A DNA stretch of 36,554 nucleotides from an uncultured Muribaculaceae bacterium (GCA_910587355.1 CAJUKF010000026.1:1-36554), one strand, 5' to 3'. Shown: positions 22,582 through 30,576, counted from the stretch's first letter. The notes: generated from the letters alone by a model not told the origin. Made by a program: numbers and translations.

Positions 22582-25401
22582 TTACTTTGTTTTTATACCG
22601 TCTCTGACAATTCTAAGCAATATGACTTTAATTTCCTCGGCAGTAACAGCGTTCGCCTCAGTGTTGTCCGCTATCTTTGCGAGATAACTTTCGGCGACAC
22701 TCATCTTGGCAGCCACATCCTCGGCTATACTGTCGATATTGGCTACATGACCCTGAACGGAAACGAACAGACCCTCAAGTTTTGTACCCTGGTCTTGGCT
22801 CATGGCGGCGTAGCTGCCAGCTTTGCCGGACTGGGATGAGCCTCCGTTGTCATTTCCATAGCCGGTGGCGGCCGCGAGGCTGTCGCGCAGTCTGATTGCC
22901 TCGTTGACATAGCCCATATACTCTTCGGCAAGGGCATTCCGTTCGGCCTCCGTGAGGTCATTGTCCTCCATGGCTTTACCGAACTTATTCCACCATTCCT
23001 CGAGTTGGTCGGCATACAGCTCGCCAATCTTATTGGAGAGCATGGCTCGCATAAAGTATTTGCTGACATTATCGGCAAAATCCTCTGCGCTTGCATCCAT
23101 GTCCATCAACTGGTCGATGAAACTGTCATACAGGGAATCGAAGGTGATTCCTGTAAGCCCTTCGTAAAGCTGTGTGGTCAGTTCTTTCAGCTTGCCTGCC
23201 TGGTCGATGTAGTCGTTGAGCTTTTCTGTCAGACTGTCTCCGTATCCGCCTTTGCCGGTATTCTGCAACTGCTCCCACATGTCCACATTGGCCCGGAGCA
23301 TCTTCATCTCCTCCGGCGACAGATTCCATATGTCGCCGTTCCATGAGCGTCCGATTTGTCCGCTCAGACGGTCGATTTGTTCCTGCGAGTAGCCGTTCCA
23401 GTAATAATTCCAGCTGTGATGCGCACCATGATAACCGGCCTGAGCCTGCGCGATACCAAGGTAATTGGCATTTGTCTCTTGCTGCAGCCTGTAGGCATCT
23501 TTGTAGGCATAGACACTCTTTGTGCCCCGGCTTGCCTTGATTTCATCGGTAAGTGTCTCAATCGCTGTCTGCAGATGCTCGTTGCGTTCAGTCAGTTTAT
23601 CAATGGTTTTCTGCACTTCTCTGGCATTGCTTGTACTGAACAGGGAGGAGAGCGAAAAGTCCTTGAAGCTCAGCTTTCCGAAGGTCACCGCTTCAAGTAT
23701 GCCACCAATCCCGTCTATAAGCGACTGGCCTATCTGTACGAACATTCTGCCGTTGAGCAGATTCCCGAGAATGCCCGAAATAGCCCCGAGCACAGTGTCT
23801 ATCAGACTTGAGACAAGAACACCGACTCCGTCCTTGAGTATGTCGAGCAAAGACAGGACAGCCGATAATATCTGACCGACAAGACCGCTGTTGCCAAGTG
23901 CCTCGGCTACACTTTTGCCGATAGCAGAATCACCGAGTAATTTCGACAGACCTTTGGCAAGAGCGCCGCCGGCAGCACTGGTGACGCCGCTGTTGTTAAA
24001 CAGCTTGTCAAGGTTCATCAGACTTTCGCCCACTCCTTGCAGACTTCCCGATTTCAATCCCGACAGACTTGACACAAGGGTATTGAACATGTTGTTGACC
24101 TTGGTAGTGGATGTCTGAAGAGTGCCGGACGCATCCTGAACATCCGCACCGAAAGAGCGCACCCTGTCGGCAGCCTCAGTCAGACCGGCTGTGGCTGTCT
24201 GTACATCGGCTTTTGCAGCAGCTATTACAAAAGAATTGCCTCCGGCCTCTGCCTGTGCGAGCTTTTTCTTTGCATCGGCCAGCGCTTCGGTGGCGAGCCG
24301 TTCCTTATCCTGTGCGTCCATGTAGTTGCGCATGGCCGACTGATAGGCTGTTAAATCATTTCCGAGTTTATTGAAGATATCGCTGTCCCACGACGTATTC
24401 GCCTCCTCAAGCTTCGATATCAGCTCGTAGAGCGTCTGCTGATTCTCAAGTTCCGCATCCCTGAATTCCTCGGTCCGCGATATGGCCTTGAGTTTGTTTA
24501 TCGTCGGCTCAAGCTCTGCCCGGAACATCGTGCCGAAATTTCCGAAGACGCTGCCCCAGTCCACCGACTGGCTCACCGCTTCGATTTCTATCTTCTGCAT
24601 GGCAGCCGACTTTTCTCTCTCAAGAGATTTTTTAGACCACTCGTCGCTCGCTCCGGCTATTTTCCGCTCGTATTCTTCTGCCACAGCCTGTTTCTGTTGC
24701 TGGAATGTGCCGTATGCCTTCAGATAATCCTGCATGTGCTGCAGCTCGAGCTGCTGTATTTCCTGCAATGCCTTGTCACGGCTCAACTCATTAAGTCTGT
24801 CGGCATTGTCAAAAACAGATTTTTCATACTCATTCATTGAGCCATAGGAATTAAGCTTATATTTTTCCCTTGCTTTTCTTATTTTTTCCTTTTTGTTTTG
24901 ATAAACCCTTTCAACTTGTAAAACCGATTTTTCCAGTCCCTTGTCTAATAATTCGATATAATCTGTTATATTTTGTTCAACTTGTTTATCTAATAAGCTT
25001 CCGTTGCCCTTGCTAATGTTTAAGTTGATATTCTCAGGGAATTGTTTTGCTTGCAGATAAAGCGATTGCCACCTCCTTACATGTTGTTTATATGCTGCAG
25101 CCCATTCATAATCATTTTTGTAGCTATTTCGGTCGGATAGCACTTTCTCCGACTTAAGTCTTTCAAGCTCCAGCGTATATCGCAGAACGGTTCTCTCTGT
25201 GTTACTCATTTGCTTGAGCTTTTCTATTGCATTTTCACAGCCTTTTATTAATTCATCGATATTTTGGTTTTCTCCAACTTTCCCAATTTCTTTTTTTAAA
25301 TCTTGAACCCGTTTTCTTATTTCTCCTAAGCTTACATTTGCTTGTTCAGTAAATCTGTCAAGATTGCTTTCCATTAATAATTCTATTTTTATCGGCTTCA
25401 T
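22582..25401 (-). CDS. Tape-measure protein
   Basis: A 939-residue protein. It begins MKPIKIELLMESNLDRFTEQ, is strongly helical and coiled-coil-like to about residue 420 (LLDKGLEKSVLQVERVYQNK, ALADAKKKLAQAEAGGN), then has a hydrophobic glycine-rich stretch at about 500-600 (LVGQILSAVLSLLDILKDGV, LIDTVLGAISGILGNLLNG) that fits the membrane-active part of tape-measure proteins, and ends in another helical part. It sets tail length and helps DNA pass the inner membrane. The first 200 codons (about 24,790-25,401) are much more AT-rich than the rest, and a second tape-measure-like N-terminus lies upstream at 26,197-26,577, so this start looks like a later replacement. Confidence 0.82.
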   Translation of the reverse strand: MKPIKIELLMESNLDRFTEQANVSLGEIRKRVQDLKKEIGKVGENQNIDELIKGCENAIEKLKQMSNTERTVLRYTLELERLKSEKVLSDRNSYKNDYEWAAAYKQHVRRWQSLYLQAKQFPENINLNISKGNGSLLDKQVEQNITDYIELLDKGLEKSVLQVERVYQNKKEKIRKAREKYKLNSYGSMNEYEKSVFDNADRLNELSRDKALQEIQQLELQHMQDYLKAYGTFQQQKQAVAEEYERKIAGASDEWSKKSLEREKSAAMQKIEIEAVSQSVDWGSVFGNFGTMFRAELEPTINKLKAISRTEEFRDAELENQQTLYELISKLEEANTSWDSDIFNKLGNDLTAYQSAMRNYMDAQDKERLATEALADAKKKLAQAEAGGNSFVIAAAKADVQTATAGLTEAADRVRSFGADVQDASGTLQTSTTKVNNMFNTLVSSLSGLKSGSLQGVGESLMNLDKLFNNSGVTSAAGGALAKGLSKLLGDSAIGKSVAEALGNSGLVGQILSAVLSLLDILKDGVGVLVSSLIDTVLGAISGILGNLLNGRMFVQIGQSLIDGIGGILEAVTFGKLSFKDFSLSSLFSTSNAREVQKTIDKLTERNEHLQTAIETLTDEIKASRGTKSVYAYKDAYRLQQETNANYLGIAQAQAGYHGAHHSWNYYWNGYSQEQIDRLSGQIGRSWNGDIWNLSPEEMKMLRANVDMWEQLQNTGKGGYGDSLTEKLNDYIDQAGKLKELTTQLYEGLTGITFDSLYDSFIDQLMDMDASAEDFADNVSKYFMRAMLSNKIGELYADQLEEWWNKFGKAMEDNDLTEAERNALAEEYMGYVNEAIRLRDSLAAATGYGNDNGGSSQSGKAGSYAAMSQDQGTKLEGLFVSVQGHVANIDSIAEDVAAKMSVAESYLAKIADNTEANAVTAEEIKVILLRIVRDGIKTK

Positions 25402-25495
25402 AGTTATCTGTTAAATTTATTTTTATTATTTTTGTCTTGTCATCAGTTTTTAAAGTCTGCAATTAGTCCTGTAATCATCCAATAAATATTTCTCC

Positions 25496-25864
25496 ATGAA
25501 AGTCAGTTCTAACTTATTTGTAAAAACCTTGATTCCTGTTTTATTATGCTTTGCGCAGTTTCAGACTGTAAAAGCTGAAGTTTCTTTAAAATCCGACAGC
25601 GTTTACATCTGTACCGGCAATTCTTCTGAGTGCTATCATTTCTTTCATAACTGTTCCGGTTTAAATAAATGCAGGGCATGTGTTATTCTTTTACACAAAG
25701 ACTCTGTTCCGTCTAATTATCGTTTCTGCAAAAAATGTCGGTCAAGAATTATCAAATCCAAACGACGTTTACAGGCTGCTAAAAAAGCTATTAAAAAGAG
25801 GTCGTCTCAAAAAAGTAGTCCGCGCATTAAAAGCCTTCTCGATGAGCCTGTGCCTAAATCATAA
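25496..25864 (+). CDS. Secreted Cys-rich small protein, opposite-strand cargo gene
   Basis: A 122-residue protein on the strand opposite to all its late neighbours. It has a signal peptide (MKVSSNLFVKTLIPVLLCFA, ending VKAE) and a Cys/His-rich core: VYICTGNSSECYHFFHNCSG, CRAC, then CKKC. This C...YH...C...C..C...C..C order is like a small zinc-binding domain seen in many Bacteroidetes secreted proteins (of the YHxxxxC...PCxxC kind). A very basic tail follows (KSKRRLQAAKKAIKKRSSQK). The gene is AT-rich and is divergent from the tape measure. It looks like a moron-type gene with its own promoter, possibly acting in the host periplasm. Function unknown. Confidence 0.65.
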   Translation: MKVSSNLFVKTLIPVLLCFAQFQTVKAEVSLKSDSVYICTGNSSECYHFFHNCSGLNKCRACVILLHKDSVPSNYRFCKKCRSRIIKSKRRLQAAKKAIKKRSSQKSSPRIKSLLDEPVPKS

Positions 25865-26185
25865 TTCTCCTTTATTTTTAAATTCTCTTATCTTTTTTAC
25901 GAAGAGTTTCGACATACTTACTCCGCAATATTCTCTTGCTCCGGGCCTGAAACTTGCCCTGCCTGCCTTTACGTCATTCATAAACTCTTCAAGGCTTACA
26001 TATTCTCCATTCCAGCATGTGCAGTAATAAAGCAGTTTATATCGACCTTCATAAGAGGTTACTACTGTTGTTTCCGCTTCCAGTCCTGTTTCGATTTCAA
26101 ATATCCTGATACTCGAAGCTTGTATTTTATACTTATATTCTCTTCCTCGGTAGAAAAACGATTGTTTGTATTGCTTTTTGTCCAT
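25859..26185 (-). CDS. Small protein of unknown function in the AT-rich cassette
   Basis: A 108-residue protein starting MDKKQYKQSFFYRGREYKYK. It has aromatic-rich beta segments (YEGRYKLLYYCTCWNGEYVS) and a basic C-terminal helix (SMSKLFVKKIREFKNKGEL), with no signal or membrane segment. Its stop overlaps that of the convergent + strand gene by 6 nt. It begins 11 nt after the truncated tape-measure fragment and is AT-rich like the cassette around it. I do not recognise the family. It could be carried cargo or a tail accessory protein. Confidence 0.55.
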   Translation of the reverse strand: MDKKQYKQSFFYRGREYKYKIQASSIRIFEIETGLEAETTVVTSYEGRYKLLYYCTCWNGEYVSLEEFMNDVKAGRASFRPGAREYCGVSMSKLFVKKIREFKNKGEL

Positions 26186-26196
26186 ATATATTTCTT

Positions 26197-26577
26197 TTAG
26201 TGTTTGTCTTTATTCATTCCGCAGTTGCTGACGAAGTGATGCTGTGCATTGTCGGCCTCGTACTTCAGTGCTCGCTGACGTCTGCCCAGTTCCTCAAGCC
26301 CGGCTTTTTCATCTTCAAGTTCCTTTTTGAGGGATGCAAGCTGAGATGATGCCTGATTACGAGACTGACCGGGTGCCATATTCCCGACAGTCTTCTCGAG
26401 TTTCCGGTATTCCTCCTCGAGATTATGCACGACTTTACGCTGCACAGCGAGTGCGCCCGCGACATCTTTAAGCTGGCTTTTTGTGTCGTTGGCGAAATTC
26501 TGTACAGTCTTACCGGCGCTGCGAAGCCCCGGAGTCAGTCCGTCCTGTAAAAATATCTCAAGCTCTACCGGCTTCAC
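26197..26577 (-). pseudogene. Truncated N-terminus of an older tape-measure gene
   Basis: A 126-residue open frame beginning MKPVELEIFLQDGLTPGLRS, then AGKTVQNFANDTKSQL, and a coiled coil with VVHNLEEEYRKLEK and LASLKKELEDEKAGLEELGR. This is what the N-terminus of a Bacteroidales tape-measure protein looks like, and it starts with the same MKP-[VI]-x-[LI]-E pattern as the intact tape measure at 22,582-25,401. The last 15 or so codons read QHHFVSNCGMNKDKH, which looks non-native; a shifted frame over the same bases reads TASLRQQLRNE and then stops. I infer a gene cut by cassette insertion, with a frameshift near 26,235. A functional short protein cannot be excluded. Confidence 0.6.
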
Positions 26578-26580
26578 GTT

Positions 26581-27054
26581 CTACTGTTTTAAATTGCTTC
26601 TGAATATGTTGGCAACTTCTGCCGCTTCTGCCTCGGCATCAAGTTCCCCGGCTCTCTTTTTAGTCGATGCCTTTTTGCTGCTGCCCACATATCGCGGCGC
26701 ATCGCTCAGCATCATTATCAATGTCTGGTAGTTTACTTTATTCAGGATGTAGTCCACACTCCATCCTGTCGCATCGGCAATCTGCCATATAAATCCGAAA
26801 GGGCTATGGGAGCCGCGGTAACGGCTCTTTAACTCCCCTTCGCCACTCGGCTCAGCCTCGGCTTCATCGGGTTCGTCCGCTCCGCCGACCTGATAATAGG
26901 TATAAAAGGGTCTGTTCCCATCAGGCTTACGAATTTCTGTATGGCGGCAAACATATACCGGAGTTCCATACGGTGTTTGATAAGCCATGCCACAGGGCGT
27001 ATAAAGCGGCTCTTTATCCCACCGACACATATCGCACAGGCGAGCATCTGACAT
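26581..27054 (-). CDS. Tail assembly chaperone GT-type extension frame
   Basis: This frame is open from 27054, but only its downstream part is probably coding, since the upstream part shadows the preceding gene in another frame. The likely genuine section (about 26,581-26,837) reads HSPFGFIWQIADATGWSVDY, ILNKVNYQTLIMML and a Lys/Ala-rich end ADAEAEVANIF-like. It would be made by a -1 shift at AAGGGG (26835-26840), one codon ahead of the TAA that ends the first frame, giving a fusion of about 245 residues. Two overlapping frames between tail tube and tape measure are the classical G/GT chaperone arrangement. Use as an independent gene is the alternative. Confidence 0.5.
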   Translation of the reverse strand: MSDARLCDMCRWDKEPLYTPCGMAYQTPYGTPVYVCRHTEIRKPDGNRPFYTYYQVGGADEPDEAEAEPSGEGELKSRYRGSHSPFGFIWQIADATGWSVDYILNKVNYQTLIMMLSDAPRYVGSSKKASTKKRAGELDAEAEAAEVANIFRSNLKQ

Positions 27055-27317
27055 ACCTTGCTGCCGTGTTCGGCAATAAAGCGCATCTGCTGTTCTTTGT
27101 CGAACTCGGCCATTTCTGCCGCTGTGACATTCATTGACAAATATGTCCGGGCAAAACGAATCTGCCCGGACATGTATGGTCGTTTGAGTGTCACGCGCAG
27201 CTTAACCGGGCGTTTTCGCAGAGGCAGTCGGAATTCTTTTAAGGGAATGGAGATGCCTCGGTTCAGCAGCGCGTCGGCAGCTTCGCGCTGTATGGCCCTC
27301 GCTATCGCGTCATCCAT
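26829..27317 (-). CDS. Tail assembly chaperone G-type protein
   Basis: A 162-residue protein starting MDDAIARAIQREAADALLNR. Residues 20-50 are basic and strand-like (ISIPLKEFRLPLRKRPVKLR); the rest is helical and hydrophobic (VCQMLACAICVGGIKSRFIR, HRMELRYMFAAIQKFVSLMG), ending TDPFIPIIRSAERTNPMKPR. It starts 3 nt after the tail-tube stop, and the tape-measure remnant follows, which is the usual place of the protein that coats the tape measure before tube assembly. A TAA at 26829-26831 ends the frame just after a G-run where ribosomes may slip. Confidence 0.6.
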   Translation of the reverse strand: MDDAIARAIQREAADALLNRGISIPLKEFRLPLRKRPVKLRVTLKRPYMSGQIRFARTYLSMNVTAAEMAEFDKEQQMRFIAEHGSKVCQMLACAICVGGIKSRFIRPVAWLIKHRMELRYMFAAIQKFVSLMGTDPFIPIIRSAERTNPMKPRLSRVAKGS

Positions 27318-27320
27318 AAT

Positions 27321-27869
27321 TTAGGCAGCCTCTTCTGTCTCCTCGGGCAGAAGCCAGCCGGCAGCTTCATTCCATGTCTCGGGAAGATTCTTGCTGTCGA
27401 ACACGCCATAGGGAGGAACCTTGTCTTTTGTCGGAGCGGTAACCTTCAGTTCGACCTCAATCTTTGCAGTCTCGGTAAGGGTGAGCTTGCCGGCGAGGTC
27501 TGACAGCAGTGTGGCTGAAGGGATGAATACCGACTGTCCGGAAACGAGTTCCAGTTCCCACGGGCCGTCAAGAACCATGGCAGCCCGCGGTGCCGTCCAG
27601 CCCGTAATGCTCTCGCCGGTCTTATGAAGCCGTCCGCCGAGAAGTTGCTTCAGGCTTTCGAAGTTCAGTTGTATCATGTCGAACTTGGGCGCGATTTTAC
27701 CGTTCGACTGCGGAATGGTGAGCACAGGCGCGCCGGGCACTTGTTCCGCTTCTATATCGGCAGCCTCCGGCTTCACGCCGCCCAGGTCGAATGTATTCTT
27801 GGCGATATATCCGACTTTCTCTCCTTTATATTTTACGGCTCCGATGCCGTACATGAAGTCTTTATTCAT
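27321..27869 (-). CDS. Major tail tube protein
   Basis: A 182-residue protein starting MNKDFMYGIGAVKYKGEKVG, with YIAKNTFDLGGVKPEAADIE, AAMVLDGPWELELVSGQSVF and LTLTETAKIEVELKV strands. A compact beta-rich protein of this size directly ahead of the chaperone pair and tape measure is the major tail tube protein in siphoviruses, and the YGIGAVKY... / G.K.GYI start is typical of tube proteins from Bacteroidales phages. Its ATG overlaps the end of the spanin-like gene by 8 nt (ATGAATAA), so translation is coupled. Confidence 0.68.
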   Translation of the reverse strand: MNKDFMYGIGAVKYKGEKVGYIAKNTFDLGGVKPEAADIEAEQVPGAPVLTIPQSNGKIAPKFDMIQLNFESLKQLLGGRLHKTGESITGWTAPRAAMVLDGPWELELVSGQSVFIPSATLLSDLAGKLTLTETAKIEVELKVTAPTKDKVPPYGVFDSKNLPETWNEAAGWLLPEETEEAA

Positions 27870-28461
27870 TTTTTAAGAGTTTATCTTTTGCTATGAAAAT
27901 TGTTGCTGCGGCACCGACAAAATAACCGAACATGAGCATGGCTAAATCCACCCGCCACGGCGTTGTCGATGTTTTTTTCTCTTGCTCTTGCCGGAGCGAC
28001 TGTTCGGTCTGCTCGAGGGCGTCGCGTGCCGTGTGATAGAGCGCCTCGTAATATTCCACCTGACGCTGCAGGGAGTCGCAGGTACCGGTGATGTATATTA
28101 TGCCGCCTTTATGGGTGGCTTCTACATGGGCACGCTCATTACTCCGGCGGTAGACTGCCCCTTCAGGCAATTTAAGGAGGCTGTCCACGGATACAGACAT
28201 ATTCACCTTGCTCCCGGGTATTGTCTGTGCCGTTGTTAACCGGGTCGTTAATGCCGTTGTGTCGCAATTCGTGTAAGTCGAGAAGTTCTGTGTCTGTTCC
28301 GTCTGCGTCTTTCTGGTTGTCGCGCAGCTTGAAAAGAACAGGGCAATAGTCAGCATGACGACAACCGGAAGCAGCCTCGACAGCCTTGCGCAGACGGGCC
28401 ATTTCCCTCTTTGTGGATGCCATTTCTTTTTTTGTGGCCTGTAAATCTGTTCGTGTGGCAT
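27862..28461 (-). CDS. Spanin-like lipoprotein with C-terminal membrane segment
   Basis: A 199-residue protein with a lipoprotein signal (RLSRLLPVVVMLTIALFFSS, Cys46), a periplasmic part with a coiled-coil-prone end (VEYYEALYHTARDALEQTEQ, SLRQEQEKK) and one membrane segment at about 172-192 (LAMLMFGYFVGAAATIFIAK). An outer-membrane lipid at one end and an inner-membrane helix at the other is the topology of unimolecular spanins, such as phage T1 gp11, which fuse the two membranes during lysis. It overlaps the preceding TM-coiled-coil gene by 290 nt in a shifted frame. The N-terminal 25 residues are long for a signal, so translation may begin further in; 28356 is the next ATG. Confidence 0.6.
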   Translation of the reverse strand: MPHEQIYRPQKKKWHPQRGKWPVCARLSRLLPVVVMLTIALFFSSCATTRKTQTEQTQNFSTYTNCDTTALTTRLTTAQTIPGSKVNMSVSVDSLLKLPEGAVYRRSNERAHVEATHKGGIIYITGTCDSLQRQVEYYEALYHTARDALEQTEQSLRQEQEKKTSTTPWRVDLAMLMFGYFVGAAATIFIAKDKLLKNE

Positions 28462-28675
28462 TCAGTTCCTCTTTTAATGGTTTTACGATGTTCTCCATTA
28501 AAATCCTGGTCGCATTCTCGGTGTTGGTGATGCGCACGGTCTCGGCATCGGCTCTGGCTTTCTCAGCCTCAGCATTGGCCTTGCGTACCGTCGCCCTCAT
28601 GGTGGCGAGTGCCACTACAAGAGCCGCGACGCCACCGCCGAGAAGTATGTTAAGGATTTCGCTGAAGGACATCAC
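28172..28675 (-). CDS. N-terminally anchored coiled-coil lysis protein (Rz- or holin-like)
   Basis: A 167-residue protein. A membrane segment is at residues 5-25 (EILNILLGGGVAALVVALAT), followed by a long coiled coil, about 28-105 (VRKANAEAEKARADAETVRI, LKEELNATRTDLQATKKEMA), then a CRHADYCPVLFKLRD segment and a polar C-terminal tail. An N-terminal anchor and periplasmic coiled coil resemble inner-membrane spanins (Rz); a holin or anti-holin role is the alternative. It follows the amidase by 21 nt. Its last 97 codons overlap the lipoprotein gene in another frame, recalling the nested Rz/Rz1 layout. Confidence 0.58.
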   Translation of the reverse strand: MMSFSEILNILLGGGVAALVVALATMRATVRKANAEAEKARADAETVRITNTENATRILMENIVKPLKEELNATRTDLQATKKEMASTKREMARLRKAVEAASGCRHADYCPVLFKLRDNQKDADGTDTELLDLHELRHNGINDPVNNGTDNTREQGEYVCIRGQPP

Positions 28676-28696
28676 TGTGATTGGTTTATTGATTCG

Positions 28697-29161
28697 TTAC
28701 TGGTTTATGCCTATTGACTTGAGCCATTTCTGCACGTCGAAGCTCGGACACGCCTTCGCTGCCACTTCGTTGTGACCGATGATGCGGACTCCGGGGAAGC
28801 GTTTGTGGAAATCCTTGACATAGGCTTCCATAGCCTTAAGCTGTGCCGGCGTGCGGGTGTCCTTGGGCGTTTTACCGTCCCGGGCACAGCCGCCGGCATA
28901 GACCACGTGGCGGCTCACCGAATTGTAGCCTTTGGCTCCATTGGTGATTTCCCATGGGTCGACATTGGCGTCCTCGTTATTGTCGACGATACGCTCTACG
29001 GTGCCGTCAAGGTGGATTATATCGGTATATCCCGGCTGCTTCCACCCCCGGCCGCCATTCGACACCGGGGAGGTGTGCCAGCGCCGGATGTCGGCGCCGG
29101 TCACCTCACGGCCTTCGGGTGTCGCGGTGCAGTGGAGTACGAGATATTTAAGCTTGGTCAT
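28697..29161 (-). CDS. Amidase_2 N-acetylmuramoyl-L-alanine amidase (endolysin)
   Basis: A 154-residue enzyme that cuts the bond between muramic acid and L-Ala in peptidoglycan. It has the T7-lysozyme-type zinc site: H10 in YLVLHCTATPEG, H130 in RIIGHNEV and C138 in KACPSFDV, with a GYTDIIHLDG segment (Y45) near the active site. There is no signal peptide, so release through the inner membrane depends on a holin, fitting the membrane protein encoded next. Its ATG overlaps the capsid stop by 4 nt. It lies between head and tail genes, an unusual place for lysis functions. Confidence 0.88.
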   Translation of the reverse strand: MTKLKYLVLHCTATPEGREVTGADIRRWHTSPVSNGGRGWKQPGYTDIIHLDGTVERIVDNNEDANVDPWEITNGAKGYNSVSRHVVYAGGCARDGKTPKDTRTPAQLKAMEAYVKDFHKRFPGVRIIGHNEVAAKACPSFDVQKWLKSIGINQ

Positions 29162-30171
29162 GACTGTTTACCGGCTTCGGCATCACTTCCGCCTTGGGTG
29201 GTGCCTCCCGTTGAAGACTCTGTAGATTTCTTGAACTTGGGGGTGGTGCGGAAGTCTGCAACGATGAATTCTTCGCCGAAGGCAATGTTGGTGTCGGCTT
29301 TCATAAGCAGCTTGAAGAAGTAGAGTTCGCTGGCATTGGAAACCTTGTCAATCAGAATCACGCTTTCATCGTTCTGTAGGTTGACAGCCGCAAAGAAGTT
29401 GCCGTCCGCATCGGGGGAGCAGAGAGTAGCGACGATAACGCCGTCGGGCCACGCTGCCACGGTCTCGATAGTGATGCCCTTGTAGCGCTTGCGGTTGACC
29501 TCGGTCTCGCTGGCGTTCTTGGATTCTCGCTCGGTCAGCTCGTCATCGTATTTGTCGAAGTCCTCGACACTCATGATGATGCGCAAGTCGGGGTTCGGAC
29601 GCATAGCCGTGGGAATAGCTGCACGGACTGCCTTTAGTTTCTTGAGCATTGTATCCGCCTTGGACACATCGACAAGAACATAATCGGCGGCCTTGGCTGC
29701 CTGAGTGAGGATACCGTTCATGAGTTTGGTGTCATCTTCACCGTCGGCATACTCGCCGTTGACGTAATGGTCGCCGAGTTCGAATTGAACCTGCTTGGAG
29801 AGAGCATCAAGAAGTGCATTCTGAGCTTCAGGGGGAAGTTCTGCAAAGTTAAGGTTGCCTTTCGGCTGCCATTTGCGCCATATGCTCTCGAAGGCACGGG
29901 GATTGAATACGGTGAAGGCCATGAAGTCGTGGGGCTCAAGGGTCTGCTCCGACCAATTGAAATCTCCCTTGCTATCCGTGACCTGAGGGTCTTCCTTTCG
30001 TTTCTGAAGCATCTTGCCGGTCTTCAGACGGGGAATGCTGATTTTCTTTTCTACGCCGGGAATGACGTGGATGAGACCTTTAGTCACAAGCTCATTGCCT
30101 GTGGCGGCAACGGTAAGGATTTTTTCAAGTACCTCACCGTTATAGTTGGTGTTGTCTACTTTGATTGCCAT
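29158..30171 (-). CDS. Major capsid protein
   Basis: A 337-residue protein starting MAIKVDNTNYNGEVLEKILT. It includes KGLIHVIPGVEKKISIPRLK, FMAFTVFNPRAFESIWRKWQ, then SVEDFDKYDDELTERESKNA, and a beta-rich end NLQNDESVILIDKVSNASEL. Size, mixed alpha/beta make-up and position directly after the protease/scaffold gene (21 nt gap) fit an HK97-fold capsid. The Ser/Thr/Gly-rich C-terminal 25 residues look flexible. The Mu capsid gpT is not obviously similar to it by eye, so I assign it by context and general features. Confidence 0.75.
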   Translation of the reverse strand: MAIKVDNTNYNGEVLEKILTVAATGNELVTKGLIHVIPGVEKKISIPRLKTGKMLQKRKEDPQVTDSKGDFNWSEQTLEPHDFMAFTVFNPRAFESIWRKWQPKGNLNFAELPPEAQNALLDALSKQVQFELGDHYVNGEYADGEDDTKLMNGILTQAAKAADYVLVDVSKADTMLKKLKAVRAAIPTAMRPNPDLRIIMSVEDFDKYDDELTERESKNASETEVNRKRYKGITIETVAAWPDGVIVATLCSPDADGNFFAAVNLQNDESVILIDKVSNASELYFFKLLMKADTNIAFGEEFIVADFRTTPKFKKSTESSTGGTTQGGSDAEAGKQS

Positions 30172-30192
30172 TGGTGTTCCTGTATATAATGA

Positions 30193-30576
30193 TTACTTGT
30201 TCAGTTTCTGACGTATTTCCTCCATGCGGAGTTCCCACGGGCCCTTGGTTGGGGGGGCTTCGGTCTGTTCGGCCTGAATGGTCTCACTGAGCTTATGGGC
30301 CGGCGAGATGGCGTCGAGTGTTGCGTTGAGGTCATCGATGCCGAGCTTCTTGCCCATATCGATGAAGTGCTGTTTCTTGTCAGCCGGAATCTTCCTGGCT
30401 TTGATGGCCGCGTCAACGGCGGTGGTAATCTGCGCAAGTTTGAGCTGTTCGTTTTCTGCACGCATCTTGTCGGATTCTTCCTTGGAGCCCTTCAGTTCGT
30501 TGAGTTTGGCATTGACAGCCGCCTCGTCTGCCGTTTCCGGCAAGCCCAGTTGCAGGGCAAGTGTCTTTATGTCCAT
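30193..30576 (-). CDS. Possible independently translated scaffold protein
   Basis: An in-frame ATG at 30576 starts exactly where the linker after the protease domain ends (NHKPNNNPQ, then MDIKTLALQLGLPETADEAA), giving a 127-residue scaffold-only product. Mu (gpI/gpZ) and lambda (C/Nu3) make such nested scaffolds. Direct evidence is only the well-placed Met; no strong ribosome-binding site can be scored, as Bacteroidetes rarely use one. Confidence 0.35.
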   Translation of the reverse strand: MDIKTLALQLGLPETADEAAVNAKLNELKGSKEESDKMRAENEQLKLAQITTAVDAAIKARKIPADKKQHFIDMGKKLGIDDLNATLDAISPAHKLSETIQAEQTEAPPTKGPWELRMEEIRQKLNK

